From: Millionella massiliensis
Lineage (GTDB): Bacteria; Bacteroidota; Bacteroidia; Bacteroidales; Rikenellaceae
Assembly: GCF_900104655.1 (NCBI RefSeq)
Contig: NZ_FNWD01000002.1
Span: 1,348,246-1,412,245, forward strand
Reading direction: 5' to 3'
Length of the DNA: 64,000 bases
Shown: in pieces, positions 9,519-18,679 of the stretch
Numbering within the stretch: position 1 is the first letter of the stretch
Layout: the number at the start of each line of letters is the position of its first letter
Position numbers and translations under genes: made by a program
The notes under the pieces: model-generated
What the model was told of the DNA's origin: nothing
The model's input: the letters and a program-made list of their open reading frames with translations, nothing else
Database searches by the model: none

Positions 9519-11381
9519 TTACTGGACAACCGGTTTTTCAGGCAACGTGGCCCCTTCGTTGTAATGCTGGTTATTGGGTAAACCACGCCGACCGACACCG
9601 GCTTTCATCAGCGCCTTGAGTTCCGGCAGATGGTAGCGATAGATGTCGCGCGGCAGCACGGCATGACGCTTGCACAGCGATGCCGCCATCCCCACCACTT
9701 CGCCCATCATACCGGTCGTACGCATCACGCGAACCGTACCGAGCGCAACATGGGTTACACTGATGTTGCGACCCGCCATAAAGAGATTCTCGACATTGCG
9801 CGAATAAAGGCATCGATACGGGATAGGGTAAGGATGGATATTAATGTGCTTGGCAATGGATTTGAACTCCTGACCGCCGAAGTGACGAGAATTGGCCGGA
9901 TCCGGATAGTGGAGGTCGATGGACCAGGTGGTCGCGGCCGAGCCATCCTCGTGCACCACATAGCGACGCAGATCGTCCTCCTTCAGAATATAGTCCCCCA
10001 ACAGACGACGCGACTCCCGCTTGCCGGAGATATAGGCTACCCAGCCCAGCTCCCGGTTTCGGTACTTCTCGTTCTCCTCCAGACCATTTTTCAGAAAGCT
10101 CCAGTTGGAATAGACCACCAGCAAACCATAGTCACGAATACGTTCAAAATCGCGGATCTGATCGAGTTGCATCCCGGTCTCCCAGGTCCACTCGCCCATA
10201 GTTACCCGCTCGCAGTTCCCGGCATTGAACTCAACACCATAGCTGAACTCCGGAAAATCACTTTCGGCATCGGTTTCGACCGAATACCATTGAACCGAAG
10301 CCCCCATCGTCATGCTGTCGGCCACTTCAGGAGCGGTACTTTCGCCGAACTCGTCGCGGCTTTCGCGTCCCATCCGATAGTCGGCGCCGGCCAGATAGCC
10401 AACCGTACCGTCACCCGTACAGTCACAGAAAAGAGGAGCCGTAAAGCACAGTTCGCGACCAGTCTCGATGTGCCGTGCCACGACACCCGTAATACGCGAG
10501 TCCTCTGTTTCGACAGCCAGCGCCCGGTAATTTGTGAACAGGGATACATTCTTCTCATTCTTCAGCCAGTCCATCTTCTTGGCATCCTCATAATACTCCG
10601 CAGGCTGAGCATTACCACCGCGCGCCGGTCCAAACTCTTTCTGCAGGCTGCCGAGCTCCTTATAGGGCCCCACTTCGATACGTCCGCCGAGGTGTACGCG
10701 CACTTCGGAACTGTTATTACCCCCCAGCACGGGACGATCGTTAATCAGCGCCACCTTGCAACCCAGACGGGCAGCCGAAACAGCGGCACTCATACCGGCG
10801 ATCCCGCCGCCGACTACCACCAGATCGAACGTCCCGGCCGTCGGCGGATCGACATTCAGGCCGAGCCGTTCGCGCCGGAAGGCTTCGAGACCGGCCGGGT
10901 CGGACGGGGGCAACACCCCGGCCTCGGTCGTGAAATAGATCGCGTCGCAACGGCCGTCAAAACCGGTCAGGTCATGCAGCCGCAGGGTCGTCTCGGGCTC
11001 TTTGACCGTCACCTCGCCGACCGATTGCCACATCCATTTGTTTCCTTCGCAACCCAGTTCGGTACTGAGCCGCTTGTTACCGACCGACAGTGTGAAGCGG
11101 CCCGGACCGGCACCATCATACCAGGGCGAGGTCCAGTTGTAGGTACGGACATAGACGTGATAGGTACCCTTTTCGGGCAGCGTTATGGCTGTCTCGGCAT
11201 CTTCGACGGGACGTCCCATGCCGTGAGCCAGCAGGTAGGGCGACCCCATCAGGTCCATAAACTGCTGGTCGACGACCCAACCGCCTTTGCGGTCGAAGTT
11301 TTCGGCCTCGACGAGCAGATCACCGGCCGAAGCAGTACCCACGGCAAAGAACACCGCCAGTGTAAGGAGTTTGATTTTCAT
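9519..11381 (-). CDS. secreted FAD-dependent oxidoreductase with N-terminal carbohydrate-binding-like domain
   Basis: A Sec signal peptide (MKIKLLTLAVFFAVGTASAG, cleavage near residue 20) is followed by a beta-rich domain to about residue 155 (VYVRTYNWTSP, LRLHDLTGF), of the kind annotated as xanthan-lyase/golvesin-like binding domains. The Rossmann segment DLVVVGGGIAGMSAAVSAA at about 187-205 and the CTGDGTVGYLAGADY segment near 325 identify the FAD_oxidored family (PF12831). Members are common in gut Bacteroidota beside carbohydrate-degradation genes. The substrate is unknown; oxidation of a sugar or uronic acid at the cell surface or in the periplasm is only a guess. It is a single gene with its own terminator and no polysaccharide-utilisation genes beside it in this window. 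Confidence 0.82.
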   Translation of the reverse strand: MKIKLLTLAVFFAVGTASAGDLLVEAENFDRKGGWVVDQQFMDLMGSPYLLAHGMGRPVEDAETAITLPEKGTYHVYVRTYNWTSPWYDGAGPGRFTLSVGNKRLSTELGCEGNKWMWQSVGEVTVKEPETTLRLHDLTGFDGRCDAIYFTTEAGVLPPSDPAGLEAFRRERLGLNVDPPTAGTFDLVVVGGGIAGMSAAVSAARLGCKVALINDRPVLGGNNSSEVRVHLGGRIEVGPYKELGSLQKEFGPARGGNAQPAEYYEDAKKMDWLKNEKNVSLFTNYRALAVETEDSRITGVVARHIETGRELCFTAPLFCDCTGDGTVGYLAGADYRMGRESRDEFGESTAPEVADSMTMGASVQWYSVETDAESDFPEFSYGVEFNAGNCERVTMGEWTWETGMQLDQIRDFERIRDYGLLVVYSNWSFLKNGLEENEKYRNRELGWVAYISGKRESRRLLGDYILKEDDLRRYVVHEDGSAATTWSIDLHYPDPANSRHFGGQEFKSIAKHINIHPYPIPYRCLYSRNVENLFMAGRNISVTHVALGTVRVMRTTGMMGEVVGMAASLCKRHAVLPRDIYRYHLPELKALMKAGVGRRGLPNNQHYNEGATLPEKPVVQ

Positions 11382-11643
11382 AACTTGGGGGGAAATATTA
11401 ATTGGGGGTGTAAAATATCAGGATAAGAAAACCGATTAAAAGGCCTGGACAGAGAAACACACCGGTGGAGAACATTACCCCGGGGGTTCTCCGCAAGAAA
11501 CCTCCCGGCACCCGAAGAGACTGTGACAACGTTCATACGCGCACCACCAGCCGCTCAGTTTATCTGCAACACCGTCTCTTCTATCTCCCATCCGTGCAAG
11601 CAGGCACCACACGAGGGGTCTACTGTCACCCTGTCTATATGAG

Positions 11644-11676
11644 AAAGAGGAAAAGACCCATTGGCTTTTCCTCTTT
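11644..11676 (-). terminator. hairpin terminator after the P-type ATPase gene
   Basis: A 12-bp perfect stem (11644-11655 with 11665-11676) with a 9-base loop stands 25 bases past the ATPase stop. Runs of T are interrupted by C on the minus strand, so efficiency is uncertain. The rest of the gap to 11460 shows no gene. Confidence 0.65.
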
Positions 11677-11701
11677 TCCTGAGTCCTTCCGGTTTGGGCA
11701 A

Positions 11702-14563
11702 CTACCGTTTCTCGCGACGGTTCACAATCAGGCGGATCAGTTCGCCGACCCACAGCACGATGGAGGTCGAGGCGATCACAATCAGCCAGTCGCGCAGCGA
11801 CAGCGGCACCACACGGAACACTTCGCCGCCGAACGAAACGATCAGAATCTGCCCCACGACGATCAGCGATGCCACGATCAGGAAGCCCGTATCGTGCAGC
11901 AGCCCGTGGAAAGCGGTTCGGCCGCTGGCATAGGCCTTGGCATTAAACATGTTCCAGAACTGAAGCATCACGAACACCGTAAAGAAGAGCGAGAGTTTGT
12001 AGGGCGTCACCCCTTGTCCCGTGTGGCCGAAAACGTAGAGCAGCGCCAGGAGCACCACCACGAAGCTCAGCCCGGTCCAAAGGATCGAACGACGCATAAA
12101 GGGACTGATAATAAAGTCGCTCGTACGCCGCGGTTTGTGGGTCATTTCCCGTTTGTCGGGCGGCAGCGAGGCCAGTGCACCGGCCGCAAAGGTGTCCATA
12201 ATCAGGTTGACCCACAGCATCTGCGTCACGGTGAGCGGCAGCGTGAAGCCGAGCAGCGACCCCATGAAGACGATGGTCAGCGCGGCCACGTTGATGGTCA
12301 GCTGGAACAGCACGAAACGCTGGATGTTGCGGTAAACCGACCGTCCCCACATCACCGCCGTGGCGATGCTGGCGAACGAGTCGTCGAGCAGCGTGATGTC
12401 GCTCGCCTCCTTGGCTACGGAGGTACCGCTCCCCATCGAGAGCCCGACGTTGGCGAAGTTCAGGGCCGGGGCATCGTTCGTACCGTCGCCCGTCACGGCC
12501 ACCACCTCGCCGCGCCGCTGGAGCATCTGCACCAACCGCTGTTTGTCCATCGGCCGCGCACGCGACATGATCTTGATCGAGCCGACCCGTTCAAGGGCCT
12601 CTTCGTCGCTCAGCGCCTCCCACTCGACACCGGTGATCTCGTTCTGCGGCCCATCCGTAGCGGGATTCCACAGCCCGATCTGACGCCCGATCTCGCGTGC
12701 CGTACCCGGCGTATCGCCCGTCACGATCTTCACGGCAATACCGGCGCTCATACATTCGGCCACAGCCGCCGGCACATCCTCGCGCACGGGGTCCATGATG
12801 GCGGTAAAGCCGGCAAAGGTCAGGCCACCCTCCGACACCAGCGTCTTGATACGGTCCGAATCGTAATGCGAATAGTCGGCTTCGGGCAGCACCCGGTAGG
12901 CAAAGCTCAGCGTACGCATCGCCTTACCCTGGTAATCGAGCAGCTGGGCTTCGATCGTCCGTTTCTGTTCGTCGGTCAGCCCGGTGCAGTGGGCGAGCAC
13001 CATTTCAGGCGCCCCCTTCACGTAGAGCAGCGTCGCTCCGGACTGTCCTGCCGCAGCCGAACGGACGATGGTCGCCATATATTTGTGACGGGTCGAGAAG
13101 GGCAACTGGGTCACAGTCTCGGCCGCGCCGCGCAGCGTGGCATACTCCTGACCGCGACGATCGAGCCAGAGCAACAGGGCCCCTTCGGTCGGGTTACCGA
13201 GCGGCTTCGGATGCTCGGCATCGTCGCGATTCAGATTGGCAGTCGTATTGACGGCAATTCCCTCATAAACAACCGCCTCGGGCACTCCGAAATCGAAATG
13301 GGCGGCTTCGACGCTCATCTGGTTTTTGGTCAGCGTACCGGTTTTGTCGGTACAGATCACGGTCGTGGCCCCCATCGTTTCGCAGGCGTGCATCTTGCGT
13401 ACGAGGTTGTTGGAGCGGAGCATCTTGCGGATGGAGAGCGCGAGCGACAGGGTGACGCTCATCGGCAGTCCCTCGGGCACGGCCACCACGATCAGCGTAA
13501 CGGCCACCATGAAGTAATTGAGGATACGCCCGGCGGCATCGAGCCCGATCCACGAATCGGCCGACAGCGGATTGACACCGAAGAGCAGCCCGATGGCGGC
13601 AATGGCTGCGAAGACCAGCAGCCCGAGCACAAGCCAGAACATCCAGCCCAGTTTTTCGACCGCAGCGGGCAGATCCTTATTCTTGCCGGCCAGATAGTAG
13701 GCATCGTAAAGGATCGGCACCCACACTTTGACCAGTGCCACGGCGGCTCCGGCCAGCACGGCCCCCACGAGCCCGAGTTGGCCGAGGGTGTAGTGATTCT
13801 GTCCGCCGAAAATATCTTTGAGGAAAAGCGAGAGGAAGGTAATCAGCGCCAGGGCGAAACCGACCACTCCGATCAGCTTGGCGAGGCGATCGAGCTGACG
13901 GTTCAGCGGGGTCACCTCTTCGGATTTGACGGTCGCCTGTCGGGCCACTTTCCCGAATTCCGTCGCATCGCCCACGCGGATCACCCGCGCAATGCCGTGG
14001 CCGTCGATCACGGTCGTCCCGCGCAACACATGGTTGCCGGGATAGGTGGCATCGGGTTTGAAGTCTTCGGGGTGGATGGTTTTCGAAGCGGAGGGTTCGC
14101 CCGTGAGGTTCGACTCGTTGACCTGCAGCGACACGGCCTCGATCAGTTCGGCATCGGCCGGAATCTCGTCGCCGGTCTCGAGCAGGATGATGTCGCCCAC
14201 GACGATCTCCTTCTTGCCGACTTCGCGCACCTGGCCGTCGCGGATTACGCGCACGGGGCTGTCGTCATTGACCTGATTGAGAATATCGAACTTTTTGGCG
14301 GCATCGACCTCGAACCAGAAGGCGACGCCGGTGGCCAGAAAAATGGCGCAGAAGATACCGATGGTCTCGTAGAACTCGCCATGCACGAACGAGATGCCGA
14401 GCGACAAAAAGGCGGCGATCAGCAGGATGCGGATCACGGGATCGGAGAATTTCTCGAGGAAGAGTTTCCACAGTGGCGTGCGGGGCGGCGGTGTGAGGTT
14501 GTTGCTACCGTACTTCTCGCGGCTCTCGGCCACTTGCTGCGGATTGAGTCCTTGCAGTTCCAT
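11702..14563 (-). CDS. Ca2+-type cation-transporting P-type ATPase
   Basis: At 953 residues it has the full P2-ATPase layout: cytoplasmic actuator motif LTGEPSAS near residue 155, the phosphorylation motif CTDKTGTLTKNQMS with the catalytic Asp at residue 406, nucleotide-binding KGAPE, the hinge TGDGTNDAPAL, and about ten membrane segments. The PEGLPMSVTLSLA segment of M4 is typical of Ca2+ (PMCA/SERCA-like, P2B) pumps rather than of heavy-metal P1 pumps. The likely role is ATP-driven export of Ca2+ (possibly Mn2+) across the inner membrane. The gene starts 54 bases after rseP ends and is probably cotranscribed with it, giving an envelope-homeostasis cluster. No frameshift or missing motif is seen. 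Confidence 0.9.
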   Translation of the reverse strand: MELQGLNPQQVAESREKYGSNNLTPPPRTPLWKLFLEKFSDPVIRILLIAAFLSLGISFVHGEFYETIGIFCAIFLATGVAFWFEVDAAKKFDILNQVNDDSPVRVIRDGQVREVGKKEIVVGDIILLETGDEIPADAELIEAVSLQVNESNLTGEPSASKTIHPEDFKPDATYPGNHVLRGTTVIDGHGIARVIRVGDATEFGKVARQATVKSEEVTPLNRQLDRLAKLIGVVGFALALITFLSLFLKDIFGGQNHYTLGQLGLVGAVLAGAAVALVKVWVPILYDAYYLAGKNKDLPAAVEKLGWMFWLVLGLLVFAAIAAIGLLFGVNPLSADSWIGLDAAGRILNYFMVAVTLIVVAVPEGLPMSVTLSLALSIRKMLRSNNLVRKMHACETMGATTVICTDKTGTLTKNQMSVEAAHFDFGVPEAVVYEGIAVNTTANLNRDDAEHPKPLGNPTEGALLLWLDRRGQEYATLRGAAETVTQLPFSTRHKYMATIVRSAAAGQSGATLLYVKGAPEMVLAHCTGLTDEQKRTIEAQLLDYQGKAMRTLSFAYRVLPEADYSHYDSDRIKTLVSEGGLTFAGFTAIMDPVREDVPAAVAECMSAGIAVKIVTGDTPGTAREIGRQIGLWNPATDGPQNEITGVEWEALSDEEALERVGSIKIMSRARPMDKQRLVQMLQRRGEVVAVTGDGTNDAPALNFANVGLSMGSGTSVAKEASDITLLDDSFASIATAVMWGRSVYRNIQRFVLFQLTINVAALTIVFMGSLLGFTLPLTVTQMLWVNLIMDTFAAGALASLPPDKREMTHKPRRTSDFIISPFMRRSILWTGLSFVVVLLALLYVFGHTGQGVTPYKLSLFFTVFVMLQFWNMFNAKAYASGRTAFHGLLHDTGFLIVASLIVVGQILIVSFGGEVFRVVPLSLRDWLIVIASTSIVLWVGELIRLIVNRREKR

Positions 14564-14617
14564 AAGGGGTTTGTCTGGGGTTATTAGGGGCTATGCCCGC
14601 CACTCGCGGCGGCGGGA

Positions 14618-15943
14618 TTAATTGAATATGAGTTTCAGAATGTCATTCCCGTTGGCCAGGATCACGATACCGAAAACGATAACCATGCCGACCAGTTGGG
14701 CACGTTCCATAAACTTGTCGCTCGGGGCGCGTCGGGTAATCATCTCGTAGAGGATGAAGACCATATGCCCGCCGTCGAGCATCGGAATGGGAAGGATGTT
14801 GAGCACGGCCAGCATGATGGAGATCAGAGCCGTGATCTGCCAGAACGAGAACCAGTTCCACTCGCCGGGGAAGAAGTTGCCCATGGCAATGATCCCGCCG
14901 ACGGACTTGTAGGCTTCGGTTTCGGGCGAGGCGATGAGTTTCAGTTGTTTGAGGTAACTGCCGATCGAGGTGAAGGTGCGGTTGAATCCGACCGGAATCG
15001 ACTCCAGCAACGAGTACTGGCGGGTACTGATGGTGTAGAGGTCGGCGAGGTTGACTCCGGCCAGGTAGGCCCCGACCTGCCCTTCGGCCGACACGGGAAC
15101 GGCAGCCGTCATCTGCTTGCCGCCGCGGATAAACGTCACGACGGCCGTATCGCCCTTATGCTGGGCAAAGGCTGTTCGGAATTCGTCGAACCAGCGCATC
15201 GGGATGCTGTCCACGGCCACGAGCGAGTCGCCAGGCATCAGCCCGGCCGCCGCGGCGCCTCCGCCGGGAGCGGTCTTCCCGACCACGAACGGGGTACGCA
15301 GCGAGATGAACTGTTTATCCTTGAGCATCGACTTGATGTACTTCTGGTCGATGGTGATGGTCATGGGCTGTCCGTTGCGTTCGATTTGGACTTCGCGGGC
15401 GTCGTCGAGCAGGATAACGGCCGGAATCTGGCCGTAGTTATCGACATATTCACCGCCGACGGAGAGGACTTTGTCCCCGTCGCGGAACCCGATTTCGTGC
15501 GCCACTTCACTGAACATGAAACCGTTATCCACATCCTTGGTCTTGATGTAGGAGTCGCCCCACGTGAAGGTGATACCGATATAGATCACGATGGCCAGCA
15601 CGATGTTCATCAGCACACCGCCGACGATAATCAGCAGCCTCTGCCAGGCGGGTTTGGAGCGGTATTCCCAGGGTTGGGGTTCGCTTTTGAGTTGATCGGT
15701 GTCCATCGATTCGTCGACCATGCCGGCGATCTTGCAATATCCGCCGAAGGGGACCCACCCCATGCCGTACTCGGTTTCGCCGATACGGAACTTGAAGATC
15801 GAAAACCAGGGGTTAAAAAAGAGGTAGAACTTATCTACCCGCACGTGAAACAGCTTGGCAAACAGGAAGTGGCCGAATTCGTGGACCAGCACCAGCAGCG
15901 AGAAGCAGGCGATCACCTGCACGACTTTGATAAAGATCTCCAT
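14618..15943 (-). CDS. rseP: RIP metalloprotease RseP (site-2 protease)
   Basis: This intramembrane zinc protease cuts membrane-bound regulators such as anti-sigma factors and removes remnant signal peptides. The first membrane helix carries the zinc motif HEFGH (His21, Glu22, His25); the third zinc ligand lies in PIPMLDGGHMVF near residue 395. Between them are two PDZ-like regions (around 110-200 and 205-290), in line with the 440-450-residue Bacteroidota form. The C-terminal end is hydrophobic. The gene begins 25 bases after dxr, an arrangement (dxr-rseP) that is widely conserved because both genes often sit in envelope-biogenesis clusters. ATG at 15943 begins directly at the membrane segment. 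Confidence 0.95.
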   Translation of the reverse strand: MEIFIKVVQVIACFSLLVLVHEFGHFLFAKLFHVRVDKFYLFFNPWFSIFKFRIGETEYGMGWVPFGGYCKIAGMVDESMDTDQLKSEPQPWEYRSKPAWQRLLIIVGGVLMNIVLAIVIYIGITFTWGDSYIKTKDVDNGFMFSEVAHEIGFRDGDKVLSVGGEYVDNYGQIPAVILLDDAREVQIERNGQPMTITIDQKYIKSMLKDKQFISLRTPFVVGKTAPGGGAAAAGLMPGDSLVAVDSIPMRWFDEFRTAFAQHKGDTAVVTFIRGGKQMTAAVPVSAEGQVGAYLAGVNLADLYTISTRQYSLLESIPVGFNRTFTSIGSYLKQLKLIASPETEAYKSVGGIIAMGNFFPGEWNWFSFWQITALISIMLAVLNILPIPMLDGGHMVFILYEMITRRAPSDKFMERAQLVGMVIVFGIVILANGNDILKLIFN

Positions 15944-15967
15944 GGAGAGAGGTAAGTGGGTGTTTTT

Positions 15968-17155
15968 TTAACAGTTCAACTTCAGGGTGTGTATGGCATC
16001 GCGGGCGGTCTGACGGGCCGTGGCGTCGAGCGCCACATAATCGTCGAGCGTCCGGGGGGTGGCGACGGGCAGCGCATCGAGCGTCTGCCGGATCAGCCGG
16101 TATATGTCGGTAAAACGGATCCGCCCTTCGAGGAACTCCGCCACGGCAATTTCGTTGGCGGCATTCATCACGCAGGCGCCGCCGGAACCGTAGGCTCCGC
16201 CGAGCACCTCGTAGGCAAGTCCGAGGCAGGGATATTTCCGGGTATCCGGAGCGGCAAAGGTCAGAGCGCCGGCCGCTACGGGATCGTACGGCACGCCGCC
16301 CCCCACGGGCAACCGATAGGGGAACGTCAACGCATACTGGATGGGGAGCCGCATATCGGGCATTCCCATCTGAGCCTTGAAGGCTCCGTCCTCGAATTCG
16401 ACAAAGGAGTGGATCACGGACTGCGGGTGGACCACCACGCCGATCCGGTCGGCAGGCATGTCGAAGAGCCAGCGGGCTTCGATCACCTCGAATCCCTTGT
16501 TCATCATCGTGGCGCAATCGACCGTAATCTTGCGCCCCATCTCCCAGCAGGGGTGTTTGAGGGCATCGGCCGCAGTCATCCGTTCGAGGGCATCGGCCGG
16601 TACGTCGCGGAAAGCACCTCCCGAGGCGGTCAGCACGAGCCGCTTCACGGAGGAGGACATCTCGCCGACCAGACACTGGAAAATGGCGGAGTGTTCGGAA
16701 TCGACCGGGATGATGGGGGCCTGACACCGCTTGGCTTCGGCCATCACCAGTTCGCCAGCCACCACAAGGGTCTCCTTGTTGGCCAGGGCGATCTTCTTCC
16801 CGGCCCGCACGGCAGCCAGCGTAGGAGCCAGTCCGGCAAAACCGACCATGGCCGACACGACGGTATCCACCCCGGCCGAGGTTACCGACATGGCGGCAGC
16901 ATCGGCTCCGGCGTAGACTTTGACCGGCAGATCGGCCAGCGCGGCCGACAGCGGTTCGTAGCCCGTTTCGTCGGCAATCACCACGCAGTCGGGTTCGAAC
17001 TCGCGGGCCTGTCGGGCCAGCAGTTCCCAGTTCCGGCCGGCCGCCAGCATTTCGACTTCGAACAGTTCGGGATGGGCGCGGACCACGTCGAGGGTCTGGG
17101 TCCCGATCGAACCGGTCGAGCCGAGCAGGGCGATACGTTGCCGTTTATGTTCCAT
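15968..17155 (-). CDS. dxr: 1-deoxy-D-xylulose-5-phosphate reductoisomerase
   Basis: Dxr catalyses the NADPH-dependent conversion of DXP to MEP, the committed step of non-mevalonate isoprenoid synthesis, in the cytosol. The NADPH-binding LLGSTGSIGTQTLDVV is at the N terminus, ANKETLVVAGELVM in the middle, VDSEHSAIFQ with the metal-binding residues, and LTASGGAFRD in the flexible active-site loop. At 395 residues it has normal length. ATG at 17155 is chosen; an in-frame GTG four codons upstream would also be possible. It lies 22 bases after the M23-like gene and 24 before rseP. Confidence 0.96.
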   Translation of the reverse strand: MEHKRQRIALLGSTGSIGTQTLDVVRAHPELFEVEMLAAGRNWELLARQAREFEPDCVVIADETGYEPLSAALADLPVKVYAGADAAAMSVTSAGVDTVVSAMVGFAGLAPTLAAVRAGKKIALANKETLVVAGELVMAEAKRCQAPIIPVDSEHSAIFQCLVGEMSSSVKRLVLTASGGAFRDVPADALERMTAADALKHPCWEMGRKITVDCATMMNKGFEVIEARWLFDMPADRIGVVVHPQSVIHSFVEFEDGAFKAQMGMPDMRLPIQYALTFPYRLPVGGGVPYDPVAAGALTFAAPDTRKYPCLGLAYEVLGGAYGSGGACVMNAANEIAVAEFLEGRIRFTDIYRLIRQTLDALPVATPRTLDDYVALDATARQTARDAIHTLKLNC

Positions 17156-17177
17156 CTTTTTCTCCACGCCGACAGCT

Positions 17178-18020
17178 TTAGAATACGATATAGTTTTCAG
17201 GATCCACCGGAGTTCCGTTGTACCACAGTTCGAACGTAATGTACGGGACCTTGTTGTCGACCATCGCGCCGGTCACGGCGATCGACTCGCCGGCACGGAC
17301 ATGTTCGCCGGTGGTTTTCATCACCTTGGCGACCTGTTTATAGACCGACACCAGATTGCCGCCGTGCTGAATCACAACGACGTTCCCGGTTTCGGGGTTC
17401 CACGTATTGAGCATCACGGTGCCGTCGAGCACGGCCATGACGACCTGATTGGCTCCGGGGGCGATTTCAATCCCGTAGATCCCATCCTGAGGCGCAAACG
17501 CCTTGGCGATCAAGCCTTTGACCGGAGGAAGCATCTCGAACGTATTTTCGGAGCGAGTCGTCGTACCGGCTTCGAGCTGATAGGGCGATCCGTCGAGGGT
17601 CATCTGTTCGCGCAGCACGGAGTCGAGCGGAATCCGCGCGGCGACACTCCCCTTGATCCCTTCACGCCGGGCAGTATCGGTGTCGGGCTGGGGGACCTGC
17701 CCGTCGAGAATCTTGGAGAAATTGGCATGATACTCTTCCCAGCGCTGCACTTCGAGCGAGAGGGAGTCGAGTTTCATGATGTTGGCAATCAGCGCCTGAC
17801 GCGACCGACTGCCGGGATAACCGGGGATCAGGTCGAGCACCGGGGTATAGGCTACGGTGGTCAGCGAGGCGATGAACACGACCAGCAACAGCGCCACAAC
17901 GGCCAGGATCATATTGATACGGCTGACAAAGACGTGCCAGATCTCCTGCCCGGTGCGGACGTTCCGCAGCGAGAGTTTATTGCGTTCGCGGAGGTAACCG
18001 ACGATATCCTTAAATTTCAT
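17178..18020 (-). CDS. membrane-anchored LytM/M23-fold protein, catalytic residues lost
   Basis: One membrane helix lies at about residues 35-57, followed by a periplasmic linker with a short helical region and a LytM (M23) domain at about 170-280. The fold is recognisable from DGTVMLNTWN, GNVVVIQHGG and the terminal NGTPVDPENYI. The zinc ligands are missing. Where active enzymes have HxGxD this one has IYGIEIA; where they have YAHL it has YKQV; where they have HLHFE it has YITFE. It is therefore probably not a peptidase. By analogy with EnvC and NlpD it may bind and activate an amidase or act as a scaffold in the cell wall; that is inference. It heads the dxr-rseP-ATPase cluster and has a -7-like box 18 bases upstream. 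Confidence 0.85.
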   Translation of the reverse strand: MKFKDIVGYLRERNKLSLRNVRTGQEIWHVFVSRINMILAVVALLLVVFIASLTTVAYTPVLDLIPGYPGSRSRQALIANIMKLDSLSLEVQRWEEYHANFSKILDGQVPQPDTDTARREGIKGSVAARIPLDSVLREQMTLDGSPYQLEAGTTTRSENTFEMLPPVKGLIAKAFAPQDGIYGIEIAPGANQVVMAVLDGTVMLNTWNPETGNVVVIQHGGNLVSVYKQVAKVMKTTGEHVRAGESIAVTGAMVDNKVPYITFELWYNGTPVDPENYIVF

Positions 18021-18038
18021 GTATCTGTTTTAATCTTA

Positions 18039-18046
18039 CAAAGATA
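18039..18046 (-). promoter_or_regulatory. putative -7 box for the M23-like/dxr/rseP cluster
   Basis: The minus strand reads TATCTTTG, a full match to the Bacteroidetes -7 consensus TAnnTTTG, ending 18 bases before the ATG. No TTTG is found 19-21 bases upstream, so only half the promoter is matched. Confidence 0.5.
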
Positions 18047-18576
18047 GTTTTTTCCCGTGAAACCATCCCTTTCTTCGGTCATAAACCGCTCATTCCGCCG
18101 TAATTTACCGGCCGCCGTCTCCGCCCGACCACAGCGCTTCGGACGGGGAATCCGACGGGCCGCCGCCTCAACGATTTTGCCGCCGGATACAGAACATGCA
18201 CTTTCCACCGGCAGACACGTCTCCCCAGAGCCTCACGACAGCCGCGACGACAGATCGTGATATTAAACGTAAATGAAGTGAAAATAAGATATGACCACGC
18301 GCACTTTTCGCTCTTTTATGCAGCTTCTGACAACAGCCCCACCCCATTTTCAGCAGCCAATCCATACAGCCGCCACACTTTCGCCTTTTACGGAGAGAAT
18401 CCCCCGAAGCCATTGATATCCCCCCACTTTTCCACAAAACATCATTCGCAGAAACCGCCCATCCTCCCACGATACATTCTGCCCTGTACAACAGCCACCG
18501 GTCTTCTACCTTGCTGCATGAAACGGCTCTCCTCCCCCGATACTGCACCAACCACCCATTCCCTACGATATGATAC
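18047..18576. other. intergenic region without recognised gene
   Basis: About 530 bases between the promoter of the M23-like gene and the terminator of the sigma-54 activator. Reading frames are open here on both strands, but none has a family signature or a plausible start, and the longest minus-strand one runs across the terminator. Nothing else was recognised. Confidence 0.5.
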
Positions 18577-18633
18577 AAAAAAGGCTCACACTCCCAGCAA
18601 GCCTCAACAGGCGTCCCTTGGAAAATGTGAGCT
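18577..18633 (-). terminator. branched terminator of the sigma-54 activator gene
   Basis: GCTCACA at 18584-18590 pairs with TGTGAGC at 18626-18632, enclosing a second small hairpin GCCT-CAAC-AGGC at 18601-18612. On the minus strand a run of six T follows the closing stem (A-tract at 18577-18582). It stands about 47 bases past the gene end. Confidence 0.75.
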
Positions 18634-18679
18634 CCAAACATTCGGGCAGTCCCGACACACGGGAGACATGCCCTTCGGA

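Noticed and set aside
11465-14587. A 1040-codon open frame on the plus strand
   Set aside because: It lies antisense to the P-type ATPase, has His/Arg/Gly-rich composition typical of a reverse-strand shadow in GC-rich genes, and shows no domain.
18168-18641. A 157-codon minus-strand frame after the sigma-54 activator
   Set aside because: It runs through the terminator at 18577-18633, is rich in Cys, Trp and Arg without a family match, and has no promoter.
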